Of a DNA stretch of 64,000 bases, positions 46,440-57,106 are shown one piece after another (position 1 is the stretch's first letter; the number at the start of each line of letters is the position of its first letter). Source of the stretch: Paraspadella gotoi (Eukaryota; Chaetognatha); assembly GCA_051294375.1 (NCBI GenBank), contig CM119267.1, positions 11,035,045-11,099,044 of the forward strand, written 5' to 3'. A program made the position numbers and the translations under genes. Under the pieces are notes generated by a model. It was not told where the DNA came from, did not search any database, and worked only from the letters and a program-made list of their open reading frames with translations.

Positions 46440-46871
46440 CCCGCGAATGGGAGGCGCGAAAAACAGAAGTCCTTTTCGCTTCCTTCTGCCTTTTTGCCCC
46501 CAGGGTCTTACAAAGAGGAAAATTCATTCTCTCTCTTTTCGTCTTTGACAAAGACTTTGTTCCTTCTTTTTTTCTCTTCGCCGATTCCCGCTCAGTATTC
46601 AAAACAAGTCGTTCATCAATGAGTATTGCTAGATTTTTGTTGATTAGGATAGTTTTGAATCAACCTTGTTGTATTTTAAGAAAATCGCGTTTATTATTAA
46701 TAAATGTTTGGTAATAATATTCGACTAAAATATAAATCTCTCACTAGAACAGTAAAGTAGAAATAATTGTCCTACGATAACTTTACTTGCACTTTCAAAA
46801 ACGAACAGTCACTACGCCTACGTCTTTTTTGTTTTTTTTTGCTATTAGTCATCGATATACCCTTAACCAGA

Positions 46872-47036
46872 TAATATGGTGGCCATTGATGCCGGAGGCA
46901 AGTCATTCGCCTCCCAACTCAAAGGTCCGGGGTTCTATCCCGGTGGTCGCCTAGCAGTTAAGAGGGACGGGGCGCCTAACCCGCCCGTAACACGGTGTTA
47001 CAGCCCGATCCGAAGCTCAGGGACTGCTTATATTGA
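46872..47036 (+). mobile_element. tRNA-like SINE inserted in the first repeat copy
   Basis: An A-box-like GGTGGCCATTGATGCCGG and a B-box-like GGGGTTCTATCCC about 50 bp later, then a GC-rich body ending CCCGATCCGAAGCTCAGGGA. Other copies of the surrounding unit read from ..ATACC(T)TTACCAAGATAC straight to CCAATTTTGCTG, so the SINE interrupts the unit here. Confidence 0.6.
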
Positions 47037-47639
47037 ACGGTTCCAATTTTGCTGAAGAAAAAACCTCTGATGAACTCAACTGAAACTTTTGTTTAAGAAC
47101 TTGAAGATGAGGCTGTGCTGGCTTTCTCATTTGACTAAAGAACAGAAAATGCTGATAATCAGAGGTGGAATAAGTTTTTGGATGAGTTTTTTATTATCAA
47201 AAGACAAATGTTAGTTACAATAGGTTGTAAAAAAGTTCAGTTCATTCTTACTGTAGAAATTATGCTAAATTTTAAAGCTCAGGTATCTTATTGCGCAGTA
47301 AAAATAGCTCAAAACTCAACTGGTTTGATAAAAGTTAGCCAACAGAAAGCTTTTTCAAAAAAGTATAATAATAAAAAAATTGTTTTAAAAAATTTTGAAG
47401 CTTATAATTAAGCAGATTCAATTTGTTTAAAGTATGTATCTCTCCCCTATCAAGGGTACTCTCTTTAAGAGAGGTACTTCAGAGCCTTGTGCCTGAAAAG
47501 AAAATTAAAGAAAAATAGTATATATTGAGTAAAGTTCTTATCTAATTAGTTTTTTAAATTTCTCGCCAGTTTTTTCAGAGCCTTGAGCCTGAACGGAAAA
47601 TTATAAAAACGTTTGTTTTTTTCAATTTTTTAATTTTAT

Positions 47640-47757
47640 TGAAATAACAATGAACTGTATTGTTTGTAAACAAATATTGATTGTTTATATTTTTAAAGAC
47701 TTTTACAAAAGATAAATAAGATCGACGGATTACGACGAGAGTTTATGTCCAACAGTA
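47640..47757 (+). repeat. Repeat fragment matching 2127-2250 in reverse complement
   Basis: Shares GTATTGTTTGTAAACAAATA, TTTTTAAAGACTTTTACAAA and GATTACGACGAGAGTTTATG with the nested insertion in the TRIP12 intron. Confidence 0.75.
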
Positions 47758-47758
47758 A

Positions 47759-47965
47759 TTGGGACAATATTGACAAAATAAAAAATATACAGGATTTAAA
47801 AAAAAAAATTTGTGAATTTTTTTTATTTTTCGTTGTGTTTCGTAATTAAGTTTGAGATAAAGACGAAGTCTTTCACAACAACAAAGAGATGCGATTTGCG
47901 AAAGAATTTTCGCAAATTTTATTTTTTAAATCCTGTTTATTGTCTATTCTGTCAATATTGTCCCT
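47759..47965. repeat. Inverted repeat with ~57-bp arms
   Basis: GGGACAATATTGACAAAATA...TTTAAAAAA...AATTTGTGAA (47759-47815) is complementary to 47908-47965. The centre has TTTTCGTTGTGTTTCG, close to the edge word of the foldback family. Confidence 0.65.
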
Positions 47966-47989
47966 CATATTTTTCTTTTGCTTTTAGAA

Positions 47990-48110
47990 ATAAGATTCAT
48001 CCATCCATCCATACAAGTAATTTGGATCCAACAATTGCTTTAGAGATTTGCCAAGAACCGTTGTATTCAATGTGGTATGGTCGTAGGTACAGAGGCAAGG
48101 ATATCAAGAC
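47990..48110 (-). pseudogene. 5S rRNA-derived module (diverged)
   Basis: On the minus strand it reads CCTACGACCATACCACATTG, close to the 5S rRNA start, then GGTTCTTGGCAAATCTCTAA and a weak TACTTGTATGGATGGATGGA at the C-box position. It is too diverged to be a working gene. The same order occurs at 50285-50425. Confidence 0.55.
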
Positions 48111-50284
48111 GTCATTATCTATTTAAATTAAAGTTTCTTTGCCAAAGTAATTAAACTTTTTTTAATTCACATATTGTGTTGATGGCTTTATTTTGTTTTT
48201 GCTATTAGTCATTGCTAATACCAAGATACATTCCAATTTTGCTGGAGAAAAAACTCAACAGATTAAGATGTGCGGTTGAGTCAGAGTAATCCAAACTTTT
48301 GTTTTAGAACATGAAGATGAGGCTTTGCTGGCTTTCTTATTTGCCTAAAAACAGAAACCCTAATAATGAAGCGAATAAGTTTTGAGACCAGTTTTTTATA
48401 ATCAAAAGTCAAATAGTTAGTTGCAATTGTTTGAAAAATAATCTCAGTTCATTCTAAAAATTGTAGTTATGATACAAAATTGCAACCCTCAGCTATCTTA
48501 TTCTGCAGTAAAAATTGCTCAAAACTAATTGGCCTTGATAAAAGTAAGCCGACAAAAAACTTTTCTAAAAGGTATCTTATTAAAAAATCTACACTGAAAC
48601 ATTGAAGCTTATAATTGAGTAGTTTCAATTTGTTTAAAGTATGTATCTTCCCTATTATAGGGTACTCTCATTAGAGAGTGCTTCAGAGCCTTGTGCCTGA
48701 AGGGAAATTATTATGTGCTAAATCTTTATTAGGTGTTGTTTCCAGTTTATAAATTTAATATAAAAGAAAATCCATGTATATTGGGCAGTTCCCTTTGTAA
48801 GGTTCCCTCAACTTGCCCCTTTCAAAGACACTATCTTAGAAATATATCAAAACTATAATCAATGAAACCTAGATTTTCAATAGATTCAATTTTACCCTCT
48901 TTCAGCTCAATCTCATATGTGAATTGAAAAGAGCTTTGTTTAATCTTTTACTCAGTGACCATGAGGCTTACACTAACCTTTATTGTTTGTTCAATCTCAA
49001 AAAAAATTATTGAGTACATTCAATTTATTAAAATTTTGTACATACAAGAAAAAACTCAACAGAAGATATGCGGTTGAGTCAGAGTAATCCAAACTTTTGT
49101 TTGAGAGCTTGAAGATGAGGCTTTGCTGGCTTTCTCATTTGCCCAAAATCAGAAACCTAAAAATCAGAAGCGGAATCAGTTTTGAGACCAGTTTTTTATA
49201 ATCAAAAATCAAATATTAGTTGCAACTGTTTGTAAAAAAATTTCAGTTCATTCTTAAATATTGTAGTTATGATACAAAATTGCAAACCTCAGCTATCTTA
49301 TTCTGCAGTAAAGATTTCTCAAAACTCAACTGGCTTGATAAAAGTAAGCCGACAGAAAACTATTTCAAAAAGGTGTCTTTATAAAAAATCTGCTCTGAAA
49401 ATATTGAAGCTTATAATTGAGTAGTTTCAATTTGTTTAAAGTATGTATCTTCCCCTATTATAGGGTACTCTCATTAAGAGAGGTGCTTCAGAGCCTTGTG
49501 CCTGAAGGGAAAAATATTTATCAAATGAACTTAGTTTGTGCTAAATGTTTTATTAGGTCTTATCTCCAGTTTATAAATTCTTGTTTGGAAAGACAAATCC
49601 ATGTATATTAGGCAGTTCCTTTTGTAAGGTTCCCTCAACTAGCCCCTTTCGAAGACAATTTTTTAGAAATATATCAAAACTATAATCAATGAAACCGAGA
49701 TTTTCATGAGATTCAATTTTTACCCTCTTTCAGCTCAATCTCATATGTGAATTGAAAAGAGCTATGTTTAATCTTTTACTCGGTGACCATGATAACCTTT
49801 ATTTTTTGTTCAATCTCGAAAAAAGATTCCATATTTGTAATTTGCATAGTGCTGATCAATGACAAATTAGTATAATTATCCAAAATGTTTTCTTTTAAAA
49901 CTATTTTCACCTGTAACGCTCTTTTCTTTAAATTTTATATTTTTTGGTTAAAATAATATTCTTAAATAGATTTTAAATTTTTTACAAAGAATTACAGTTA
50001 ACTTGCCTAGAAATTAATGTGAAGACCTACAAAGGAATGACCATTCAACAACAGGCCATGAAGAAATTTTTGAGTACATTCAATTTGTGTAAAGTATGAA
50101 CCTATCTCTTTTTCAAAGGATTTCTATCAAACAGAGGGTTAATTTAGAGCCTTGAGCCTGTAAGTAAAATTATAATAATAGATATTTTCTTCTTTGTCTT
50201 TTTTAATTTAATTTTTTAAATCCTATAAATTTTTTATTTTCTCAATATCATCCTTCATTTTTTTCTTTCACATTTAGGAATAAT

Positions 50285-50425
50285 ATTGTAGAAAAAGCCT
50301 GCAACACCAGGATACCCAGCCTCCAGTCAATCACCCATCCAAGTACAAACAGGGTTCATTGTTTCTAACTTCAGTGATCTGATAAGAACCATTCTTTTTA
50401 ATGTGGTATGGTCAATTGGTCATAC
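50285..50425 (-). pseudogene. 5S rRNA-derived module (better preserved)
   Basis: On the minus strand: TGACCATACCACATT near the 5' end, TCTTATCAGATCACTGAAG in the middle, and TGTACTTGGATGGGTGATTG (C box) followed by CTGGGTATCCTGGTGTTGCA and GGCTTTTTC, matching the 3' end of 5S rRNA with a T-run. Stem I partners and the A box are altered, and an AT-rich body follows downstream on the minus strand, as in 5S-derived SINEs. Confidence 0.65.
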
Positions 50426-52044
50426 GACAGAGGGAAGGATATCAAGTTGAAGTTTCTTTTTTAAAAGATATCAAACTTTTTTAGTTCGGATTTTTATTTT
50501 TTTTTGCTATTATTCATCGATATACCTTTACCAAGATACTTACCAATTGGAAAAAAAACTTAACGGAAGATATGCGGTTGAGTCAGAGTAATCCAAACTT
50601 TTTGAGAAATTGAAGATGAGGCTTTGCTGGCTTTCTCATTTGCCTAAAAAATCAGAAACCTTAATAATCAGAAGCGAAATATGTTTTGGGAGCAGTTTTT
50701 TATAATCAAAAGTCAAATATTAGTTTCAATTGTTTGTAAAAAATCCTCAGTTTATTCTTAAATATTGTAATTATGATACAAAATTGCAAACCTCAGGTAT
50801 CTTATTCTTTCATTGATTATATTTGATATATTTCTAAGATAGTGTCAGTATATAAGGTGATAGACAGACGCGGGTCTATTACCCCTCCTTCTCATTCACT
50901 TCCTCTTCATCCCTTTGAAAGGGGCAAGTTGAGGGAACCTTACAAGGGAACTGCCCAATATACATGGATTTTTCTTTCCAAACATGCAAATTATAAACTG
51001 GAAACAACACCTAATAAAGATTTAGCACATAATATAATTTCCCTTCAGGCACAAGGCTCTGAAGCACCTCTCTTAATGAGAGTACCCTATAATAGGGAAA
51101 TACATACTTTAAACAAATTGAAACTACTCAATTATAAGCTTCAATGTTTCCAGCGCAAATTTTTATTAAGATACCTTTTTGAAAAAGTTTTCTGTCGGCT
51201 CACTTTTATGAGGCGGTGATTTTTTAGCATTTTTACTGCGGAATAAGATACCTGAGGTTTGCAATTTTGTATCATAATTAAAATATTTAAGAATAAACTG
51301 AGATTTTTTACAAACAATTCAAACTAATATTTGACTTTTGATTATAAAAACTGCTCCAAAACATATTTCGCTTCTGATTATTAAGGTTTCTGATTTTTTT
51401 AGGCAAATGAGAAAGCCAGCAAAGCCTCATCTTCAAGCTCTCAAACAAAAGTTTGGATTACTCTGACTCAACTGCATATCTTCTGTTGAGTTTTTTCTTG
51501 TATGTACAAAATTTTAATAAATGAATGTACTCCAATAATTTTTTTTTTGAACAAACAATAAAGGTTAGTGTAGCCTCATGGTCACTGAGTAAAAGATTAA
51601 ACAAGCTCTTTTCAATTCACATATGAGATTGAGCTGAAAGAGGGTAAAATTGAATCTATTGAAAATCTAGGGTTTCATTGATTATAGTTTGATGATATAT
51701 TCTAAGATAGTGTCTTTGAAAGGGCAAGTTGAGGGAACCTTACAAAGGGAACTGCCCAATATACATGGATTTTTCTTTCCAAACATAGAATTTATAAACT
51801 GGGAGAACACCTAATAAAGATTTAGCACATAATAAATTTCCCTTCAGGCACAAGGCTCTGAAGCACCTCTCTTAATGAGAGTACCCTATAATAGGGGAAG
51901 ATACATACTTTAAACAAATTGAAACTACTCAATTATAAGCTCAATGTTTCCAGCGCAAATTTTTTATTAAGATACCTTTTTGAAAAAGTTTTCTGTCGGC
52001 TCACTTTTATGAAGGCGGTTGATTTTTTAGCAATTTTTACTGCG

Positions 52045-52069
52045 NNNNNNNNNNNNNNNNNNNNNNNNN
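52045..52069. other. Assembly gap (25 N)
   Basis: Runs of N between inverted and direct repeat copies. Confidence 1.
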
Positions 52070-52163
52070 TTGAAGATGAGGCTTTGCTGGCTTTCTCATT
52101 TGCCCAAAATCAGAAACCCTAATAATCAGAAGCGGAATCAGTTTTGAGACCAGTTTTTTATAA

Positions 52164-52381
52164 NNNNNNNNNNNNNNNNNNNNNNNNNNNNNNNNNNNNN
52201 NNNNNNNNNNNNNNNNNNNNNNNNNNNNNNNNNNNNNNNNNNNNNNNNNNNNNNNNNNNNNNNNNNNNNNNNNNNNNNNNNNNNNNNNNNNNNNNNNNNN
52301 NNNNNNNNNNNNNNNNNNNNNNNNNNNNNNNNNNNNNNNNNNNNNNNNNNNNNNNNNNNNNNNNNNNNNNNNNNNNNNNNN
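52164..52381. other. Assembly gap (218 N)
   Basis: Within a direct repeat copy; its length is close to what other copies have between the same flanks. Confidence 1.
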
Positions 52382-52626
52382 TTGCAAACCTCAGCTATCT
52401 TATTCTGCAGTAAAGATTTCTTAAAACTCAACTGGCTTGATAAAAGTAAGCCGATAGAAATTTTTTTCAAAAAGGTATCTTAATAAAAAATCTGCTCTGA
52501 AAACATTGAAGCTTATAATTGAGTAGTTTCAATTTGTTTAAAGTATGTATCGTCCCCTATTATAGGGTACTCTCATTAAGAGAGGAGCTTCAGAGCCTTG
52601 TGCCTGAAGGGAAATTCATTATGTGC

Positions 52627-53615
52627 NNNNNNNNNNNNNNNNNNNNNNNNNNNNNNNNNNNNNNNNNNNNNNNNNNNNNNNNNNNNNNNNNNNNNNNNNN
52701 NNNNNNNNNNNNNNNNNNNNNNNNNNNNNNNNNNNNNNNNNNNNNNNNNNNNNNNNNNNNNNNNNNNNNNNNNNNNNNNNNNNNNNNNNNNNNNNNNNNN
52801 NNNNNNNNNNNNNNNNNNNNNNNNNNNNNNNNNNNNNNNNNNNNNNNNNNNNNNNNNNNNNNNNNNNNNNNNNNNNNNNNNNNNNNNNNNNNNNNNNNNN
52901 NNNNNNNNNNNNNNNNNNNNNNNNNNNNNNNNNNNNNNNNNNNNNNNNNNNNNNNNNNNNNNNNNNNNNNNNNNNNNNNNNNNNNNNNNNNNNNNNNNNN
53001 NNNNNNNNNNNNNNNNNNNNNNNNNNNNNNNNNNNNNNNNNNNNNNNNNNNNNNNNNNNNNNNNNNNNNNNNNNNNNNNNNNNNNNNNNNNNNNNNNNNN
53101 NNNNNNNNNNNNNNNNNNNNNNNNNNNNNNNNNNNNNNNNNNNNNNNNNNNNNNNNNNNNNNNNNNNNNNNNNNNNNNNNNNNNNNNNNNNNNNNNNNNN
53201 NNNNNNNNNNNNNNNNNNNNNNNNNNNNNNNNNNNNNNNNNNNNNNNNNNNNNNNNNNNNNNNNNNNNNNNNNNNNNNNNNNNNNNNNNNNNNNNNNNNN
53301 NNNNNNNNNNNNNNNNNNNNNNNNNNNNNNNNNNNNNNNNNNNNNNNNNNNNNNNNNNNNNNNNNNNNNNNNNNNNNNNNNNNNNNNNNNNNNNNNNNNN
53401 NNNNNNNNNNNNNNNNNNNNNNNNNNNNNNNNNNNNNNNNNNNNNNNNNNNNNNNNNNNNNNNNNNNNNNNNNNNNNNNNNNNNNNNNNNNNNNNNNNNN
53501 NNNNNNNNNNNNNNNNNNNNNNNNNNNNNNNNNNNNNNNNNNNNNNNNNNNNNNNNNNNNNNNNNNNNNNNNNNNNNNNNNNNNNNNNNNNNNNNNNNNN
53601 NNNNNNNNNNNNNNN
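52627..53615. other. Assembly gap (989 N)
   Basis: Within the repeat block. Open frames crossing it are artefacts. Confidence 1.
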
Positions 53616-54014
53616 TTTTTATAATCAAAAGTCAAATGTTAGTTGCAATTGTTTGTAAATAATCCTCAGTTTATTCCTAAATATTGTAATTATGATACAA
53701 AATTGCAAACCTCATGTATCTTATTCCGCAGTAAAAATTGCTCAAAACTCAACCGCCTTGATAAAAGTGAGCCGACAGAAAACTTTTTCAAAAAGGTATC
53801 TTAATAAAAAATCTGCTCTGAAAACATTGAAGCTTATAATTGAGTAGTTTCAATTTGTTTAAAGTATGTATCTTCCCCTATTATAGGGTACTCTCATTAA
53901 GAGAGGTGCTTCAGAGCCTTGTGCCTGAAGGGAAATTCATTATGGGTTAAATGTTTATTAGGTGTTGTTTCCAGTTTATAAATTATTATGTTTGGAAAGA
54001 AAAATCCATGTATA

Positions 54015-54642
54015 GTAGGGTGGAGTGATGAAAAGATTGAGCAATGGAACACTGTTTTTTTGCTGCTTTTGTATATGTAATAAAAAATAATAAAGCCCTT
54101 TTCCAAAAAAAAATTTGCATAACAGTATCATTAATTGAATTTTTTTTATAATAATATTTTTATAAAAACATAAAATTTCAAAATCATATTTTTTTAATTT
54201 CAAGAACAGTTTCGGATTCGATGAAAAAAACTGAAAAACTTTTGTAAAATATGTTACATGATATTTTTAGGTTAAAGTTGCGAAAAATGACCAAAACGTT
54301 TCATCATATAATAGTATCTATTACCAAGTATAAAAAAATTAGAGAATTTAACCTTTTTTTCCATTTTTGACGCTGAAGACATTGAAATTTTTAATAACAT
54401 ATCTTATATTTTTGATCTAACTTTTTATGAAGAATCAGAATCTTTAATAAAAATTTAAAAAAAATTTTTTTAAAAATTTATGAGTTTATAAGGATATTAC
54501 TCTAAATATATTGTAATTAATAATACTGTTCCCCAAACAATATAAACAAAATATTTTTTTTACTCCTTAATCATACTATCTTACATTTAAATATCCTTGT
54601 TTGTTCACTCAAATAAAATTTATGTTCCCCAGTGCTCCACTC
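54015..54642. mobile_element. 628-bp TA-flanked insertion (MITE-like) in the last repeat copy
   Basis: Other copies read CCATGTATATTAGGCAG; here the two halves CCATGTA-TA and TA-TTAGGCAG are split by 628 bp, which gives a TA target duplication. Ends GGGTGGAGTGATG and CAGTGCTCCACTC are imperfect inverted repeats. TA duplication and short inverted ends fit a Tc1/mariner-type non-autonomous element. It is AT-rich and non-coding. Confidence 0.75.
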
Positions 54643-54850
54643 TATTAGGCAGTTCCCTTTCTAAGGTTCCCTCAACTAGCCCCTTTCGAGGACAATTTCT
54701 TAGAAATATATCAAAACTATAATCAATGAAAACCTAGATTTTCAAGAGATTCAAATTTTACCCTCTTTCAGCTCAATCTCATATGTGAATTGAAAAGAGC
54801 TATGAATAATCTTTTAGGCTTACAGGTTATGCAAGTTTATTACTTAAGCT

Positions 54851-56353
54851 ACCTAATGTAATTATATTTTTTGGATTTTAACATATTTATTAATCAATAT
54901 TCTAAATTCAGCTTGATGTTAAAACCTAAATGATTATTTAATTAAAAGCAATCTTAAAATAAAATTAACTTGCCAGTAGTAGTTAATTTTAAAAAAAATT
55001 TCCATGAAAAAAAGCAGCAATCAGCAAAGTGAAAAATAGTAAGCAAATGAGATGCATCTATTAAACTATCTTTCTCCTTTCACAGTTTTTTTTAACTATG
55101 ACAAATGCTTGGTGTTGGTTTCTAATTTAATAAAATCTAATTTCCTTCCCTAGGCTTTGGACCTTGGGATTATTCATTAGGCTATAGTCAAAATGAATCA
55201 AATGCCACCTTTTAATGTTAATTCTATGTGCCAAAAGAGGCGTCCGAGACAATAAGTAGGAACCAACAAGAACAGTCATTGAGGCTAACTTTTCACAATA
55301 TATTGCTGACAATCAGGTATTTGCAAGTGACTATTGACTAGTGACAATAAGACTATCCACTTTCCAGTATCCAGTATCCACTATCCAGGAGTTGACTTTT
55401 TCAAATATAATGAAAGTCAGAATGACATTGGTAGAGGGTTAAACGACAATTTCTTTGCTACTTGATTTATACATTATCATTAATCAATATTCAGGGCTTG
55501 TTCGACACCATGAATTGAATGCATATAAACAAAATACATTTTGTTAAGCATTTATAGTTGAAGCCTTGTCCATAATTAAAATGATTATCTAACTATTATT
55601 CACCGTTTTTTTTAAAAACAATTAGATTTTCAGAGAAACTCGCAAGAGGGAGAAAAGATACAGAATATTGTCATTACTGATGCATATACCACTCAACCAA
55701 TATTCCTTATCGTCAATTTGTATTTTTGTAATTGCCTTAGTGATATTTCTTTACAGTTTACAGGTTTTTACGTTTTCTATATTTCTTAACGTATATTTAC
55801 AATACGCGCATTGAACCTATTAATTTTTCAGGACTATTAATTATTCCATCAATTACTTTAATGTTAAAGTAAAAAAGACAGGAAAGAAATTAAAAAAAAA
55901 AAAAAAACAGAGAAAGGTGTGCGTAATCAACTATTAAAATCTGGCTGAGCCAATCTGAACCAATCTGCAACTTGATACTTGGGAAACGACACAACAACAA
56001 CAACAATAATATTAATAATAATAATAATGATAATAATAATGATAATAATTATAATAATAATAATAATAATACCAGATTTTTGAAATTTTAAGTAATTAAT
56101 GATTACAGATTTTAAATTCATCAAATTTATGAGACTTTTTTAATTTTCAAAAACTTAGCATTGACTTTTGTTTCTAAAAAAATTCACTTGAGGACGCCTG
56201 TGGTTCTCCGAGCCTCCAAAAAACATTTTAATAACAATATGACAACCAATAAATATAAGTTTTTTCATCAGGTGTATAATATATATGTCATATAACTTAC
56301 TATGAGGTCTCAATTCTTCTTAATTTAAAAAAAAGATAGCAGAGACTTGGTTA
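54851..56353. other. AT-rich intergenic region
   Basis: No gene seen. It has an (AAT)n-type microsatellite at 55995-56072 and several short direct repeats (TCCAGTATCCA around 55365-55390). Confidence 0.5.
55995..56072 (+). repeat. (AAT)n-type microsatellite
   Basis: Imperfect AAT/AATG run following a short CAACAACAA run. Confidence 0.9.
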
Positions 56354-56649
56354 CTACTTGTAATTCATCAGTTTCGTAATTTTGTCAATGCATGCGTACA
56401 AAACAAAATTAAAAAAAAAATATGGGACGGGGAACGGGCAAAAAAAAAAAAAAAAGGCGTGGACGGACGCCGTCATCCGTTGACCGAATTCCAGTTCCAT
56501 CGCAGTATAGATGTCAAACTCGGGAGTCTGAAGGAAAACATTCTCGACATCCAGGAAAATGGCCACCGCGAGAACGGCCAGCGTCGACGTCCTGCCCGTC
56601 GGGGGAAATAGATGCCCTCGCCCACCGCCAGGGGAGCCACCGCGCCAAC
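56354..56649 (-). other. Candidate exon, GC-rich island, minus strand
   Basis: After an acceptor-like ..gtttccag at 56650 the minus strand is open to a stop at 56354. The GC-rich part reads PTGRTSTLAVLAVAIFLDVE, then NVFLQTPEFDIYTAMELEF and FGQRMTASVHA, before it runs into a poly-T tract. The first part resembles a membrane or signal segment. No start codon and no partner exon were found, so this may be a terminal exon or a gene remnant; the real coding part may end at the poly-T. Confidence 0.3.
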
Positions 56650-56998
56650 CTGGAAACGGCCGTGGGACGGGGGAAGGGAAGAAACATTCAATTCAATTCG
56701 ATTTTCTCGATTCCAGTATGTTAACTAGAGTTAGAGCGCGGATATCTTTATGTATCTTTACTAAAACAGAAGAGCAAGTTCCTTAATGTATCGAGCAACA
56801 GAACGAAAAAAAAAATCTAATGTCTGTTGTGATCTAAACTTTACCTTCAGATTAATTCAAAATTCGTGGAGAAACTGGGGATATCTTTCGTTGCGGTTAA
56901 AGGGGATGAGTAGTTTTTATCGCCGGGCTGTGGCTTTTATAGAGTGATTTTGATTTAAAATAAAAGAACCCAGTGTATTTATTATTTGATACGTAACT

Positions 56999-57004
56999 TT
57001 TATT
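56999..57004 (-). terminator. Candidate poly(A) signal for the acidic-protein gene
   Basis: AATAAA on the minus strand about 100 bp after the stop at 57107; a second at 56978-56983. Confidence 0.45.
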
Positions 57005-57106
57005 AAATTAAAATGACAATCAACCAATCAATTAATCAGCTGAAGCCATGCCACAAAAATTATGCCACAAAAATGCATTTTCGAAATTGAGGTTTAAAAT
57101 GAAATA

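Larger units (their letters stand above)
44168..46600. other. Upstream region of the protocadherin, rich in GA/CT repeats
   Basis: Likely 5' UTR and promoter. It has many purine tracts (44572-44598, 44745-44762, 45218-45310, 45648-45672, 46217-46250) and a CT tract at 46348-46437. Apparent reading frames here are mostly low-complexity Ser-Leu or Arg-Glu repeats. No TATA box or upstream exon could be assigned. Confidence 0.5.
46601..54850. repeat. Repeat block built from a ~0.8-kb unit in direct and inverted copies
   Basis: The unit contains, in order: GAAAAAACTCAACAGAAGATA, GAAGATGAGGCTTTGCTGGC, GAGACCAGTTTTTTATAATC, TTGCAAACCTCAGCTATCTT, GATAAAAGTAAGCCGACAGA, GAAGCTTATAATTGAGTAG, a hairpin GCTTCAGAGCCTTGTGCCTGA, TCCATGTATATT(A/G)GGCAG and CAATCTCATATGTGAATTG. 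Copies by eye: 47037-47512 (old), 48190-49030, 49040-49835, 50490-50810 (cut), 50811-51530 and 51531-52044 (both reversed), 52070-52626, 53616-54820. No protein is encoded. Three gaps fall inside. Confidence 0.88.

Noticed and set aside
46872-46960. A functional tRNA gene
   Set aside because: Box-like words exist, but the cloverleaf does not close and the sequence sits as an insertion in a repeat, so SINE is better.
52519-53658. Frames of 330-380 codons through the large N run
   Set aside because: They consist almost only of unknown bases.
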